Shown: one piece after another, positions 53,306 through 64,000 of the stretch | Numbering within the stretch: position 1 is the stretch's first letter | How the letters are laid out: the number at the start of each line of letters is the position of its first letter | Origin: Gramella jeungdoensis | Lineage (GTDB): Bacteria > Bacteroidota > Bacteroidia > Flavobacteriales > Flavobacteriaceae | DNA: 64,000 nucleotides | NCBI RefSeq assembly: GCF_023805255.1 | Contig: NZ_JAMSCK010000003.1 | Location: 248,001-312,000 of the forward strand | Direction of reading: 5' to 3' | The notes under the pieces: model-generated | What the model was told of the DNA's origin: nothing | The model's input: the letters and a program-made list of their open reading frames with translations, nothing else | Databases searched by the model: none | Program-made: the position numbers and the translations under genes

Positions 53306-56300
53306 TTAATGTTTTTTAATAAACAATTTAGTGGCAATATCATCAAATTCTACTTCAGCGCCTTCATCTACCACTTCTGCAAATTCGAGTTTCGCAGTTA
53401 ATGTTTCGTTCTTAATATAGGTTATATTATCGTTAACGGCATCCTCGACAATACCATCTTTTTGTAGGGTCACATCTATCGTATCAGTCACCTCGTAGCC
53501 CGAATCCTTTCGGAGGTTCTGGATCCTGTTAACCAGTTCCCTGGCAACACCTTCCTTCTTCAACTCCGGACTAATACTAACGTCCAGGGCTACTGTTAAA
53601 TTACCACTGCTGGCAACTAACCAACCTTCAATATCTTGTGAAGTTATCTCAACTTCATCTAATGACAAATTAACTAAATTTTTGTTAATTTCCACTTCAA
53701 TAGAGCCTTCCCTTTCAATTTTTGAAATCTCTTCAGGACCAAATTTGTTTATCTTACTGATAATCAGTTTTATATCTTTACCAAATCTCGGACCAAGAAC
53801 CCTGAAATTCGGTTTTATTTGCTTTTTAAGAAGCCCTGAAGCATCATCGATCAGCTCAATTTCTTTAACATTTACTTCGGATTTAATCAAATCCTCAACT
53901 GCCTGAACCTCTTTCTTTTGCTCTTCATCAAGTACCGGAATCATTACTCTTCGCAACGGCTGACGCACTTTGATCATCTCCTTTTTCCTTAAAGATAGAA
54001 CAAGGGATGAGATTGTCTGTGCTTTTTCCATTTTGCGTTCCAGGGATTTATCAACAAATCCTGGTTCATAAACCGGGAAATCAGCGGTATGCACTGATTC
54101 TGATTTGTCTTTCCCTGTCGCGGCATTGAGGTCTATGAACAACCTGTCCATATAGAATGGTGCAATAGGCGCGCCAAGTTTTGCGACAGTCTCAAGACAG
54201 GTATAAAGAGTTTGATAGGCAGAGATCTTATCCTGCTCATAATCTCCTTTCCAGAAACGCCTTCTGCTCAGCCTTACGAACCAGTTACTAAGGTTTTCCT
54301 GAACAAATTCAGAAATCGCCCTGGTAGCCCTGGTAGGCTCATAATCTGCATAGAACTTATCTACTTTTTCTATAAGCGTATGCAATTCTGAAAGGATCCA
54401 TCGGTCAATTTCAGGTCGTTCTTCAAGAGCTACGTCCTTTTCAGAATAAGTAAATCCATCAATATTCGCGTAGAGTGTAAAGAATGAATAAGTATTATAA
54501 AGTGTTCCGAAGAATTTTCTTTGCACCTCTCCAATCCCCTCAATATCAAACTTCAGGTTATCCCACGGATTTGCATTGGAGATCATATACCAACGGGTAG
54601 CATCGGGCCCATAAACCGCAAGTGTTTCAAACGGATCTACCGCGTTACCCAAACGCTTGGACATTTTCTGACCGTTCTTGTCCAGCACAAGTCCGTTTGA
54701 CACTACATTCTTATAAGCAACATCATCAAAGATCATGGTAGCAATTGCGTGCAGGGTATAGAACCATCCACGGGTCTGGTCAACTCCTTCAGCAATAAAA
54801 TCGGCCTTACGCCACTTATTCTCTACCTTATCTTTGTTCTCAAATGGGTAGTGCCATTGCGCATAAGGCATGGATCCTGAATCGAACCAAACATCGATAA
54901 GATCAGCCTCACGCTTCATTGGTTTTCCAGAATCTGAAACCAGGGTAATACCATCTACCACATTCTTATGAAGATCTACTTTATCATAGTTCTCTTCACT
55001 CATAACTTCGGGATCAAAATCTTCGAAGATATCCTTATCCATAAATCCGGCTTCAACAGCCTTTTTCATTTCTGCTTTCAGCTCGGCTACAGAACCCATC
55101 ACCTTGACTTCGGTTCCATCTTCGGTTCTCCAGATAGGTAACGGAATTCCCCAGTACCGGCTACGGCTCAGGTTCCAGTCATTGGCATTTGCAAGCCAGT
55201 TCCCAAAACGACCTTCACCGGTAGACCTTGGTTTCCAGTTGATACTCTGGTTTAGCTCGTACATCCTGTCTTTGAACTCGGTCACTTTAATGAACCATGA
55301 ATCAAGCGGATAATATAAAATAGGCTTATCGGTTCTCCAGCAGTTTGGATAACTGTGAACATATTTTTCAACCTTAAAGGCCCTATTCTCTTCTTTCAGT
55401 TTTATTGCAAGCTCAACATCCACCGATTTTTCCGGTGCCTCACCTTCATCATAATATTCATTCTTCACATACTTCCCTGCATGCTCACCCATTTCAGGTC
55501 TGAACCTTCCCTGAAGATCTACCAGCGGCACAAGGTTTCCATTCTCATCTTTTACAAGCATCGGCGGAACCTCTGGAGTGGCCTGCTTGGCCACCATGGC
55601 ATCGTCCGCACCAAAAGTAGGTGCTGTATGTACTATCCCGGTACCATCTTCGGTAGTTACGAAATCCCCAGAAATTATCCTGAAGGCATTCTCGGGATTA
55701 TCATTAGGCTGTGCATATGGCAATACCTGCTCATATTTCACCCCAACGATGTCTGCTCCTTTAAAACTTTCTCCAATCAGATAAGGGATCTTTTTATCAC
55801 CTTCCGAATAAGAGTTCAGATCTTCTTCAGATTCTGCTTTTCTGAACTTTTTATCGAACTGCTTTGCGGCGAGTTCTTTAGCAACTATAATTGTAATTGG
55901 CTCAAAAGTATACTGATTATATGTCTTAACCGTCACATAATCGATCTTTGGCCCTACTGTTAATGCGGTATTTGAAGGAAGCGTCCATGGAGTTGTGGTC
56001 CATGCGATAAAAAATAAATTTTCAGCGTCCTTCAGAAATTCAGGAAGTGTTTCTTCCTTTACTTTGAACATAGCAGTAACCGTTGTATCGGTCACATCCT
56101 GATAGGTTCCGGGTTGGTTAAGCTCATGAGAGCTCAAACCGGTTCCAGCTTTCGGAGAGTATGGCTGAATGGTGTAGCCCTTATAGATAAGATCTTTTTT
56201 ATAGATCTCAGAAAGCAGCCACCATACAGTCTCCATATATTTTGACTTGTAGGTGATATAGGGATCATCCATATCTACCCAGTAACCCATTTTACGGGTA

Positions 56301-56707
56301 AGATCATTCCATACATCGGTATAACGCATCACCGCATTTTTACAGGCTTCGTTATATTTCTCGATGCTTATCTTGGTTCCTATATCCTCCTTGGTGATAC
56401 CCAGCTCCTTCTCAACACCCAGTTCTACAGGCAGGCCATGAGTATCCCATCCAGCTTTACGCTTAACTTGGAAACCTTTCTGGGTTTTGTAGCGGCAAAA
56501 AATATCCTTTATAGCACGCGCCATTACGTGATGGATACCCGGCAAACCATTTGCTGATGGCGGGCCTTCAAAGAACACAAAAGGCTCTTTTCCCTCACGT
56601 GTGGTCACACTTTTTTCAAAAATATCATTCTCTTCCCAATAGTTTAGGATTTCCTCTGCCACCTTAGGCAGGTCAAGACCTTTATATTCAGGGAATTTTC
56701 TGCTCAT
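53306..56707 (-). CDS. ileS: Isoleucyl-tRNA synthetase
   Basis: A 1133-residue class I aminoacyl-tRNA synthetase charging tRNA-Ile. The HIGH-like motif is GIHHVMAR in the N-terminal catalytic core (after FFEGPPSANG) and KMSKRLGN is the KMSKS loop. A CP1 editing domain lies between them (TTTPWTLPSN ... FGADDAMVAK). The C-terminal part lacks the E. coli-type zinc Cys cluster and is long, as in the eukaryote-like IleS group. An AAGGAG sequence sits just before the ATG at 56707, unusual in this window. dksA-like follows by 3 bases. Confidence 0.97.
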   Translation of the reverse strand: MSRKFPEYKGLDLPKVAEEILNYWEENDIFEKSVTTREGKEPFVFFEGPPSANGLPGIHHVMARAIKDIFCRYKTQKGFQVKRKAGWDTHGLPVELGVEKELGITKEDIGTKISIEKYNEACKNAVMRYTDVWNDLTRKMGYWVDMDDPYITYKSKYMETVWWLLSEIYKKDLIYKGYTIQPYSPKAGTGLSSHELNQPGTYQDVTDTTVTAMFKVKEETLPEFLKDAENLFFIAWTTTPWTLPSNTALTVGPKIDYVTVKTYNQYTFEPITIIVAKELAAKQFDKKFRKAESEEDLNSYSEGDKKIPYLIGESFKGADIVGVKYEQVLPYAQPNDNPENAFRIISGDFVTTEDGTGIVHTAPTFGADDAMVAKQATPEVPPMLVKDENGNLVPLVDLQGRFRPEMGEHAGKYVKNEYYDEGEAPEKSVDVELAIKLKEENRAFKVEKYVHSYPNCWRTDKPILYYPLDSWFIKVTEFKDRMYELNQSINWKPRSTGEGRFGNWLANANDWNLSRSRYWGIPLPIWRTEDGTEVKVMGSVAELKAEMKKAVEAGFMDKDIFEDFDPEVMSEENYDKVDLHKNVVDGITLVSDSGKPMKREADLIDVWFDSGSMPYAQWHYPFENKDKVENKWRKADFIAEGVDQTRGWFYTLHAIATMIFDDVAYKNVVSNGLVLDKNGQKMSKRLGNAVDPFETLAVYGPDATRWYMISNANPWDNLKFDIEGIGEVQRKFFGTLYNTYSFFTLYANIDGFTYSEKDVALEERPEIDRWILSELHTLIEKVDKFYADYEPTRATRAISEFVQENLSNWFVRLSRRRFWKGDYEQDKISAYQTLYTCLETVAKLGAPIAPFYMDRLFIDLNAATGKDKSESVHTADFPVYEPGFVDKSLERKMEKAQTISSLVLSLRKKEMIKVRQPLRRVMIPVLDEEQKKEVQAVEDLIKSEVNVKEIELIDDASGLLKKQIKPNFRVLGPRFGKDIKLIISKINKFGPEEISKIEREGSIEVEINKNLVNLSLDEVEITSQDIEGWLVASSGNLTVALDVSISPELKKEGVARELVNRIQNLRKDSGYEVTDTIDVTLQKDGIVEDAVNDNITYIKNETLTAKLEFAEVVDEGAEVEFDDIATKLFIKKH

Positions 56708-56846
56708 TTTCTCCTTTTTTCAAATGATTTGCGAAAATAATGATTTTTAACAAAAGAAGGTATCAATCAAGGTTAAAATACACATGAATTAATTCTTATG
56801 AGAAAACATAAAATATTGAAGCTTAACTTCTTCTGTTAAAAGAAAC

Positions 56847-59246
56847 TTAAAAAGTATAGGATAAAGCAATGATCAGATTCCTTCCTGCCGCCGCAATTCC
56901 TGATGAATAGGTACGGTAACGCTGATCGGTAATATTCTCTATTGCAACGGTCGCAAGCCAGTTGGAACTAACCTCATATTGCCCTGTGAGATTCACCGTG
57001 TACCAGGAAGGTGAATAAGGATTTCCGTTCTCATCTTTCGCATAAAGATAAGGCTTACCCTGCTCCCCGGGGGCAAGGTCTTCAAAATCGAACTGCCCGT
57101 TATATTCAGCAAAAAGATCCAGTTTTAATCTTCTTTTGTTCCAGATAAGATGTGTATTCCCAAACATTGGAGCCGCATGTCTTAAAGGAATATAATCTCC
57201 ACCCTCATTTTCCTTTCCTTCTGTATAACTGAACTGGGATTTCAACCTTAGCGCCACTGAAAAATCCACTTCCATCCCTGCTTCGATCCCATATACATAG
57301 GCATTTGCCGCATTCTGAATGGCCTGCACCCGGCTGGGCTCTCCCTGATAATCTATCTCTGTGACTCCATTGAGATTAAAGTCACGACGCACCATGGCGT
57401 CATCCAGATAAGTATAATATCCGGTTAGATCCAGCCTGATATTGTCAGAAATGTTCAGATCTGTACCCAACTCTGCATTATAGGCGTATTCCGGTTTAAG
57501 ACCGGGATTAGGAACTACAACCGAACCGGGTTCAGAATCAAAGATTTTACCTATATCATCAATATTTGGAGCGCGAAAGGCTGTTGAAAGTCCCAGTCGC
57601 CATCCTACAAAATCATTCTGTCTCCAGTTAAGGCCAAAACTTCCTGTTAAAGCTCCTGTACTTATATCGGCCTTATCAAAAGGGAAATCATATAAACGCT
57701 CATCAAAAGCAGCATTTACCAGAATGTGGTTATATCTTATACCCGATTGAAGCGAAAGGTCCTCCCTGAGTTTCCATTGATAACTGGAATATATCGCCAT
57801 TGACTGCCATTTTGAACCATCGGGATATCTGCTGGCCGTCTCGCCGGTCTCAGCTGTTTCAATATTTCGAAAACTTCCTTTTGAATCTATATTGTTAAGT
57901 ACATATTCAATCCCATAGAACAAACGGCTCTGAGAAAAATCCTTTTCAAAATCAAGGTTTGTTGAATAGGCATCTACATTTTCTTCTGTTGTAAACAGGA
58001 CAGGATCTCCAAAATTCCGGTCATTCCTGCTTTCTGCAAAAAACTGGTATGCCCCTGTAAACTGCAGCTTATCATAAAACTCAGAATCACTGCGGTGATT
58101 GACTTTCAGATCACCTAAAAACCAGGTTTGCGGGCCATAGTACCACTCGGCAGCCCTAAGCACCCCATCCCTCTTTCTGTAAAGCCTGTCGTATCTCGGA
58201 AAATCTGATGTATTTGAATATATCAATCCGAGATTCAGATCCCAGTCCTTTGATGGCATATATTTTATCTTTTGCAAGAGGTTGATCTGATCATAACCTG
58301 TTGGCTTTTGCACCAGTGGATCCTCATTTTCAACCATGATATCCTCCCCATCACGACGCACCGCATAATCTGGCCGCAGATAATCGTCGGGGCCATGCTC
58401 TCCCATTTTAAGATCTCCAAAGTCTGAATAGGTCACTCCGGTCCTGAAGGCCCAGTTCTCCCTGCCTACATTTACATCGGCATGGACCGTATTTTCATTA
58501 TTGGCGGTAGCAAACCTCGTGTAGATATTCCCGGAAAAAGAGGTCGCTTCATTAAAGCTGAATTTTGGCTTAAGAGTAAAGAAATTCATCACCCCGCCAA
58601 TCGCATCACTTCCATATACCACAGAACCAGGCCCAAGAATTACCTCGGTACTTTCAATAATCATAGGATCTATGGAGATCACATTCTGAAGATTTCCGCT
58701 TCGGAAAATAGCTGAGTTCATTCTCACACCGTCTACAGTAAGTAACAACCTGTTGGTCGCAAAACCACGAATCATTGGACTCCCTCCGCCAAGCTGACTT
58801 TTCTGTACATAAACCTGGCCGGTACTTTCCAGTAAATCGGCAGAGGTCTGAGGGCTGGTCAACTGAACATCATCAGGTGAGATACTCACGATCTTTTGCG
58901 GAATCTCATCCTTATTAAGTTGGAACCTGGCAACAGAAATTGTCACCTGATCCAGCTGATTTTCAGTTGACTCTAAAAGAACAATATTATTATTGCTAAG
59001 GATCTCCCTTTTTCTCCTGTATGTCTCCTCATAGGCAACCGATTTAAAGATGATAACCTCGGTATCGGTAAATTCTGAAATATCGGCTTTTCCTAATGTA
59101 TTAGTGATTTGAGATTTAGATTTGTCTTTATTATAGATCGCCACATTCGCCACAGGTTCACCTGTATTGGCATCCAGGACCATAATTTCCTGTGCCTGAG
59201 AAACTGAAAAAACAAATAAAAAGAGAGTAAGTAATTTAAATCGCAT
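56847..59246 (-). CDS. TonB-dependent receptor, heme/iron type
   Basis: A 799-residue outer membrane receptor with signal peptide (LLTLFLFVFSVSQAQ). A carboxypeptidase-like domain (about 20-100) leads to the plug with GGGSPMIRGFATNRLLLTVD and a barrel with FRAPNIDDIGKIFD and NPGLKPEYAYNAE blocks, ending in IALSYTF. These blocks resemble hemoglobin/heme receptors such as HmuR types, so heme or siderophore import is possible. No hemophore or iron-handling gene is near. Its ATG abuts the recO stop, suggesting co-transcription with recO. Confidence 0.9.
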   Translation of the reverse strand: MRFKLLTLFLFVFSVSQAQEIMVLDANTGEPVANVAIYNKDKSKSQITNTLGKADISEFTDTEVIIFKSVAYEETYRRKREILSNNNIVLLESTENQLDQVTISVARFQLNKDEIPQKIVSISPDDVQLTSPQTSADLLESTGQVYVQKSQLGGGSPMIRGFATNRLLLTVDGVRMNSAIFRSGNLQNVISIDPMIIESTEVILGPGSVVYGSDAIGGVMNFFTLKPKFSFNEATSFSGNIYTRFATANNENTVHADVNVGRENWAFRTGVTYSDFGDLKMGEHGPDDYLRPDYAVRRDGEDIMVENEDPLVQKPTGYDQINLLQKIKYMPSKDWDLNLGLIYSNTSDFPRYDRLYRKRDGVLRAAEWYYGPQTWFLGDLKVNHRSDSEFYDKLQFTGAYQFFAESRNDRNFGDPVLFTTEENVDAYSTNLDFEKDFSQSRLFYGIEYVLNNIDSKGSFRNIETAETGETASRYPDGSKWQSMAIYSSYQWKLREDLSLQSGIRYNHILVNAAFDERLYDFPFDKADISTGALTGSFGLNWRQNDFVGWRLGLSTAFRAPNIDDIGKIFDSEPGSVVVPNPGLKPEYAYNAELGTDLNISDNIRLDLTGYYTYLDDAMVRRDFNLNGVTEIDYQGEPSRVQAIQNAANAYVYGIEAGMEVDFSVALRLKSQFSYTEGKENEGGDYIPLRHAAPMFGNTHLIWNKRRLKLDLFAEYNGQFDFEDLAPGEQGKPYLYAKDENGNPYSPSWYTVNLTGQYEVSSNWLATVAIENITDQRYRTYSSGIAAAGRNLIIALSYTF

Positions 59247-59966
59247 CTAACCGAATATTTCGTTTAATACACTTAGAGACCTGGGTTTGTGAAAGCCTTC
59301 AATATGCAATTCATAATACAACAATAGCATATTTAGAAACTCATTCCTGGAGGTCTGATTCATTTTTATTTGCTGCATGGCATCAAAATCGGTGCCTAAC
59401 AGCTTTTTGAGAAATTCTACATTCTTTCCCTCAATGCAATAATCATTTGTAGGGATTTCCTGAAATACTCCATCCAGTAGGTTAAAGACCGGCATGTTCT
59501 TATTTTCTACTTCAGGCTGAAAGCCCAGATATCGTGTTAGATTAAGTAAAAAAAGCAAATGAAAATTAGCGATCTTATCGGCTGCATCCAGGAATTCAAA
59601 ACTATATTCAAGGTAATTGAAAAGTGCCGGATTGCCTTCCTCTTCTTTGATGGTATTCTTAAGCATCTCTGCCAGAAAGATGGCCATCGTCATTTTTATG
59701 GGATGGGTATAAATGCTCTGATAGCTAGTTGTTACTTTAGCTTCTTTGAGATATTCCATCTTACCACCACCCCGGTGATTGGCTATAATCTCGAGCCTGG
59801 TAAGGCTTTGGAACATCGATGCTTTAAATTTTCCTTTTTTCGATTTCAGTACCCCTTTAAGCATATAGGTTTTAAGCCCGTCACTCAGGGTATAAGCTTT
59901 TACAATAAGATCGGCTTCACCATATTTTAACGCGCTTATTACAATCGCCTGGGTACGAACTAGCAT
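59247..59966 (-). CDS. recO: DNA repair protein RecO
   Basis: A 239-residue recombination mediator. The N-terminal OB-fold (about 1-80) shows RTQAIVISALKYGEADLIVK and is followed by a helical domain. RecO with RecR loads RecA onto SSB-coated gaps. A zinc-binding Cys cluster seen in some RecO proteins is absent; only C182 is present. The gene ends at the start of the TonB receptor gene with no spacer, so it may lead a two-gene operon. It begins 26 bases before a terminator of gdhA. Confidence 0.93.
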   Translation of the reverse strand: MLVRTQAIVISALKYGEADLIVKAYTLSDGLKTYMLKGVLKSKKGKFKASMFQSLTRLEIIANHRGGGKMEYLKEAKVTTSYQSIYTHPIKMTMAIFLAEMLKNTIKEEEGNPALFNYLEYSFEFLDAADKIANFHLLFLLNLTRYLGFQPEVENKNMPVFNLLDGVFQEIPTNDYCIEGKNVEFLKKLLGTDFDAMQQIKMNQTSRNEFLNMLLLYYELHIEGFHKPRSLSVLNEIFG

Positions 59967-59991
59967 TCAGGAAAATTTGGTGTGAATTTAT

Positions 59992-60018
59992 AAAAAAAGC
60001 CGCTTTTTACGGCGGCTT
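59992..60018 (-). terminator. Terminator of gdhA
   Basis: AAGCCGC at 59997-60003 pairs with GCGGCTT at 60012-60018. On the minus strand seven T's follow (59992-59998). It is 23 bases beyond the gdhA stop. Confidence 0.85.
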
Positions 60019-60041
60019 CATTTATTTTTAGAAAAGATACC

Positions 60042-61427
<1,386 letters not shown>

Positions 61428-61435
61428 TTACGTGG

Positions 61436-61443
61436 CAAATATA
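61436..61443 (-). promoter_or_regulatory. -7 box of gdhA
   Basis: Minus strand TATATTTG, exact TAnnTTTG, about 50 bases before the gdhA ATG. The leader between contains a small hairpin CACGT/ACGTG at 61418-61434. No clear -33 element is seen. Confidence 0.5.
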
Positions 61444-61556
61444 AATATTCTTTAACGATTAGTGGTTTCATTTTTCTATTTGATATAAAATTAACTTTTA
61501 TATTTAGAGCGCACGGTTATACTAGCGCCATTTAATTTTTCGTTAAGGTATTTTGT

Positions 61557-61564
61557 TATATTTG
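61557..61564 (+). promoter_or_regulatory. -7 box of the gene at 61587
   Basis: TATATTTG at 61557-61564, an exact -7 match, 22 bases before the ATG. The -33 region around 61536 is T-rich (TTTTTC) but lacks TTG. Confidence 0.5.
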
Positions 61565-61586
61565 CTATCACTCCAAGCCTGTTCTC

Positions 61587-62363
61587 ATGATTAACACCAG
61601 AGCAATCTTATTAATTGGTTTGTTTCTCGCGCTTTGGTCAGGGAAGGCTTCTGCCCAGCTCAATATTTCTCATGAAATCGGGATTCTTACCGGCCCGGCA
61701 GGGTTCTTTACCGACTATGGCGAGCGCTGGAATATTCGCAATAATCTCGAAAATGAAGGTTTTGGTGTCGGGTTGGTGCATTATATGAATTTTGCCTTTA
61801 AACCGGAATGTAGCTGCAGACCTACCAAGTTATTCTTCACCAAGCATTTCAGGATAAGAAGTGAGATAGATTATATGCGTTCAAAGCTGGATCACTTTGG
61901 CCCAGTTGCACAGGGAGGTGGTGAGAGCGGAAGGTTACTCAGGGCAATGCATGGAAGTACTCAGCTTTTTCAGGGCGGACTGGCTCTGGAATATCATTTA
62001 TTCGGAATAAAGGAAGCTCGGGACTTCGCTGTACTATTTGCTCCATATATAAGCCTCGGTCTTCATTATGTTTATTATGATCCTCATGCCTATTCAGATC
62101 TTGGGCCTCTGGATAGCCCCAAAGTTCTATTTCCAACTTTTGAAGATGGTATATTCCTGGACAGCGGGCATACGTTTGCCATAGTGGGAAGTGGCGGAAT
62201 GAGATACAGGCTTGGAAGATATAACGACCTGATGGTGGAAGCCAGAGCTCATTACTATGATACCGATCGCCTGGATGGTCTGGAAGTACAGGGAGCTCAG
62301 AATAAATTCAACGATTTTGTGCTGTGGATAACGGTAGGCTATATCTATTACCTCAATTTCTAA
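61587..62363 (+). CDS. Secreted outer-membrane-type protein, flavobacterial conserved
   Basis: A 258-residue protein with a signal peptide (IGLFLALWSGKASAQ). The rest is beta-rich, with strands ending in aromatic residues and the C-terminal WITVGYIYYLNF, consistent with a small outer membrane barrel. The N-terminal block EIGILTGPAGFFTDYGERW and the CSCRPTK pair of cysteines are distinctive; I recall similar proteins named the THC0290_0291 family, with moderate certainty. No function is known. Its last four bases overlap the convergent pncA end. Confidence 0.78.
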   Translation: MINTRAILLIGLFLALWSGKASAQLNISHEIGILTGPAGFFTDYGERWNIRNNLENEGFGVGLVHYMNFAFKPECSCRPTKLFFTKHFRIRSEIDYMRSKLDHFGPVAQGGGESGRLLRAMHGSTQLFQGGLALEYHLFGIKEARDFAVLFAPYISLGLHYVYYDPHAYSDLGPLDSPKVLFPTFEDGIFLDSGHTFAIVGSGGMRYRLGRYNDLMVEARAHYYDTDRLDGLEVQGAQNKFNDFVLWITVGYIYYLNF

Positions 62364-62971
62364 AGTTCCAGATCGCCTGATTTAATTACTTTTCCTCCCT
62401 TTCTCAGAATATCGATCCTCGCTTTTTCAAAATCTTCAGCCTTTAAAGCTCTTGTTCCATCTTCAATAAGTGTACAGTCAAAACCCTCGCCCAGGGCATC
62501 CTTAATGGAAAAATAGACACAATAATCGGCGGCCAGACCCACAAAATAAAGCTCAGTCGCATCCTTTTCCTTTAGATAACCAGCAAGACCCGTCGATTTC
62601 AAATGCGCATTATCATAAAACCCACTGTAACTATCAATCCTGAGATCGGTACCCTTTCTAAAGATAGCTTCTATTCTTGAGGTCTTCAGGCCTGAATGAA
62701 ACTCAGCTCCATTCGTATTTTGAACACAGTGGTCCGGCCACAGAACCTGATCAAGACCATCCAGTTTGATCACTTCAAACTCCTTTCCATTCTCATGACT
62801 GGAAGCAAAACTGGCATGTCCCTGCGGGTGCCAGTCCTGAGTGGCGATCACCAGATCGAATTTGGATTGCAGTTCGTTAATCAAAGGAACTATCTTATCT
62901 CCCTCCGGCACGGCCAAAGCACCTCCCGGCATAAAATCATTCTGTGCATCAATAATTACCAACGTTCTCAT
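62360..62971 (-). CDS. pncA: Nicotinamidase
   Basis: A 203-residue isochorismatase-fold hydrolase turning nicotinamide into nicotinate for NAD salvage. The catalytic aspartate is in IDAQNDFMPGGALAV near 8-22, and the nucleophilic cysteine in FVGLAADYCVYFSIKDA near 143-159. Metal-binding D and H lie in TQDWHPQGHASF. Its ATG overlaps the pncB stop in an ATGA junction at 62968-62971, so the two genes are coupled and cover consecutive steps. Confidence 0.95.
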   Translation of the reverse strand: MRTLVIIDAQNDFMPGGALAVPEGDKIVPLINELQSKFDLVIATQDWHPQGHASFASSHENGKEFEVIKLDGLDQVLWPDHCVQNTNGAEFHSGLKTSRIEAIFRKGTDLRIDSYSGFYDNAHLKSTGLAGYLKEKDATELYFVGLAADYCVYFSIKDALGEGFDCTLIEDGTRALKAEDFEKARIDILRKGGKVIKSGDLEL

Positions 62972-64000
62972 TTCACGGAATTTTTATGTGATCTTATCAG
63001 TTTTTCTCTTTCATCTCTCAGTTGTGTACTGATACCTATTTTATAAATATGCGGATTATTAAATCTTTTGTATTCTATAGGCATTTCAGAAAGCCGGCTC
63101 AGGCTGTAATCGGCTATCTCGGTGAGAGACCTTTTCTCTATCAAAATCTTACCATTTTCCATTACTTTTTTTAGCAATGGCTCCTGCTCGAAATCAGCAA
63201 TTTTCAAAGACTTATAAGGTTCGAATGGATGGAAAATCTCCTCTATATGTTTCTGATCCCGAAGCCCAACTGCATCGGCACCAATACATTTTCCATTCTT
63301 ATCCTTGATTCTGAAGACCTGCTTTTTATGCGGGAGCGTTATTTTTACGATGCTTTCTGAAATCTTTATTCTGGGCTTACCATTAGACCAGGCAAGTTTA
63401 TAAACACCATCCAGTGAACCATCAGGGTCGCCCGTCACAAGGTTCGTTCCTACACCAAATACATCAATAGGAGCCTGCTGCTCAAGCAAACTTTTTATCA
63501 CATTTTCATCAAGCTGGTTAGAAGCTGCTATCTTCACGTATTCCAGTCCGGCCTTATCCAGCATCTTCCTGCTTTGTTTCGCAAAATATGAAAGGTCGCC
63601 ACTGTCGAGTCTTATAGCCAGCAGTTTCTGTCCGCGACCTTCCATCTCTTTAGCCACCTTTATGGCATTGGGAACACCACTTTTAAGGGTATCATAAGTA
63701 TCTACCAGCAAAACACAGTTTTCTGGCCTGCCTTCAGCGAAATCCCTGAAAGCTTCAAGTTCGTCATCATAACTTTGGATAAAGGAGTGAGCCATTGTCC
63801 CCGAAACAGGGATCTGAAATTCCCGGCCGGCCACTACATTGCTGGTGCCATCAAATCCACCTACCATGGCAGCACGGGTAGCATAATAGCCTCCTGTAGC
63901 CTGGGCCCTGCGTAATCCAAAATCCAGAAGTTTGGCATCACCTGCAACAAGCCTCATACGGCTCGCCTTAGTAGCTATAAGTGTCTGAAAGTTCAGCATA
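62968..64000 (-). CDS. pncB: Nicotinate phosphoribosyltransferase, 5' end outside the window
   Basis: At least 343 residues of a type II phosphoribosyltransferase that makes nicotinate mononucleotide from nicotinate and PRPP using ATP. Visible blocks are GTSNVVAGREFQIPVSGTMAHS, LLVDTYDTLKSG, LAIRLDSGDLSYF and VFGVGTNLVTGDPDGSLDGVYKL. The reading runs through the right edge, so roughly the first 130 residues are missing and the methionine at 63999 is internal. pncA follows in an overlapping arrangement, giving a NAD salvage operon. Confidence 0.93.
   Translation of the reverse strand, partial: MLNFQTLIATKASRMRLVAGDAKLLDFGLRRAQATGGYYATRAAMVGGFDGTSNVVAGREFQIPVSGTMAHSFIQSYDDELEAFRDFAEGRPENCVLLVDTYDTLKSGVPNAIKVAKEMEGRGQKLLAIRLDSGDLSYFAKQSRKMLDKAGLEYVKIAASNQLDENVIKSLLEQQAPIDVFGVGTNLVTGDPDGSLDGVYKLAWSNGKPRIKISESIVKITLPHKKQVFRIKDKNGKCIGADAVGLRDQKHIEEIFHPFEPYKSLKIADFEQEPLLKKVMENGKILIEKRSLTEIADYSLSRLSEMPIEYKRFNNPHIYKIGISTQLRDEREKLIRSHKNSVK

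Noticed and set aside
55355-55963. 202-codon open frame on the plus strand inside ileS
   Set aside because: Antisense to a confident gene, with cysteine- and histidine-rich composition typical of shadow frames.

Overview
The window looks like chromosomal DNA of a marine-type Flavobacteriaceae (Bacteroidota), most like the Gramella/Christiangramia group. The signs are TonB-dependent receptors with carboxypeptidase-like N-terminal domains, DUF5689 and endonuclease I lipoproteins, a fused SdhC cytochrome b, a CbpA/CbpM pair, promoters of the TTG-N17-21-TAnnTTTG type, and scarce Shine-Dalgarno sites. The genus is an inference. I see no rRNA, tRNA, CRISPR array, prophage or intact insertion sequence. 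No gene-free stretch exceeds 300 bases; the longest are 34790-35085 and 39704-40000.

Layout. 1-2342 (minus): suf operon sufA-sufB-lipoprotein-sufC, with sufC cut by the window edge. 2569-9088: thiL, a small zinc-ribbon protein, an alpha/beta hydrolase, an M24 aminopeptidase and a large secreted BNR/Asp-box protein. 9095-10823: a dinB-like gene, cbpA and cbpM as one operon. 11091-14627: sdhCAB with a clear promoter and terminator. 14707-22185: aminotransferase, PdeM-like phosphoesterase, TspO-like membrane protein, a flavin disulfide oxidoreductase and mfd. 22201-22757: a DUF559 nuclease gene flanked by palindromic repeats. 22762-34789: two TonB receptor/lipoprotein pairs around two secreted nucleases. 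35086-39703: DUF3108 gene, TDO-like gene, M23 peptidase and pgi in one tight operon. 40001-42417: hppD and hmgA. 42601-46620: uvrC and a patatin-barrel protein. 46770-49618: a RimB/RimK/deacylase cluster plus 5-formyl-THF cyclo-ligase. 49675-51557: histidine kinase and single-domain response regulator. 51558-61385 (minus): lspA, secreted DUF4097-like protein, DksA-like protein, ileS, a heme-type TonB receptor, recO and gdhA. 61587-63999: a small secreted protein, then pncA and a truncated pncB.

How they work together. Core functions are Fe-S assembly feeding succinate dehydrogenase, tyrosine and possibly tryptophan catabolism, glycolysis (pgi), nitrogen assimilation (gdhA), NAD salvage (pncBA), and repair (mfd, uvrC, recO). 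The most system-like accessory region is 22762-34789. Its gene content suggests extracellular DNA digestion coupled to TonB-dependent uptake, with a six-repeat surface lipoprotein of no family I recognise. The second point of interest is the DUF559 gene with three hairpin-pair repeats around it, whose stems differ by compensatory changes.
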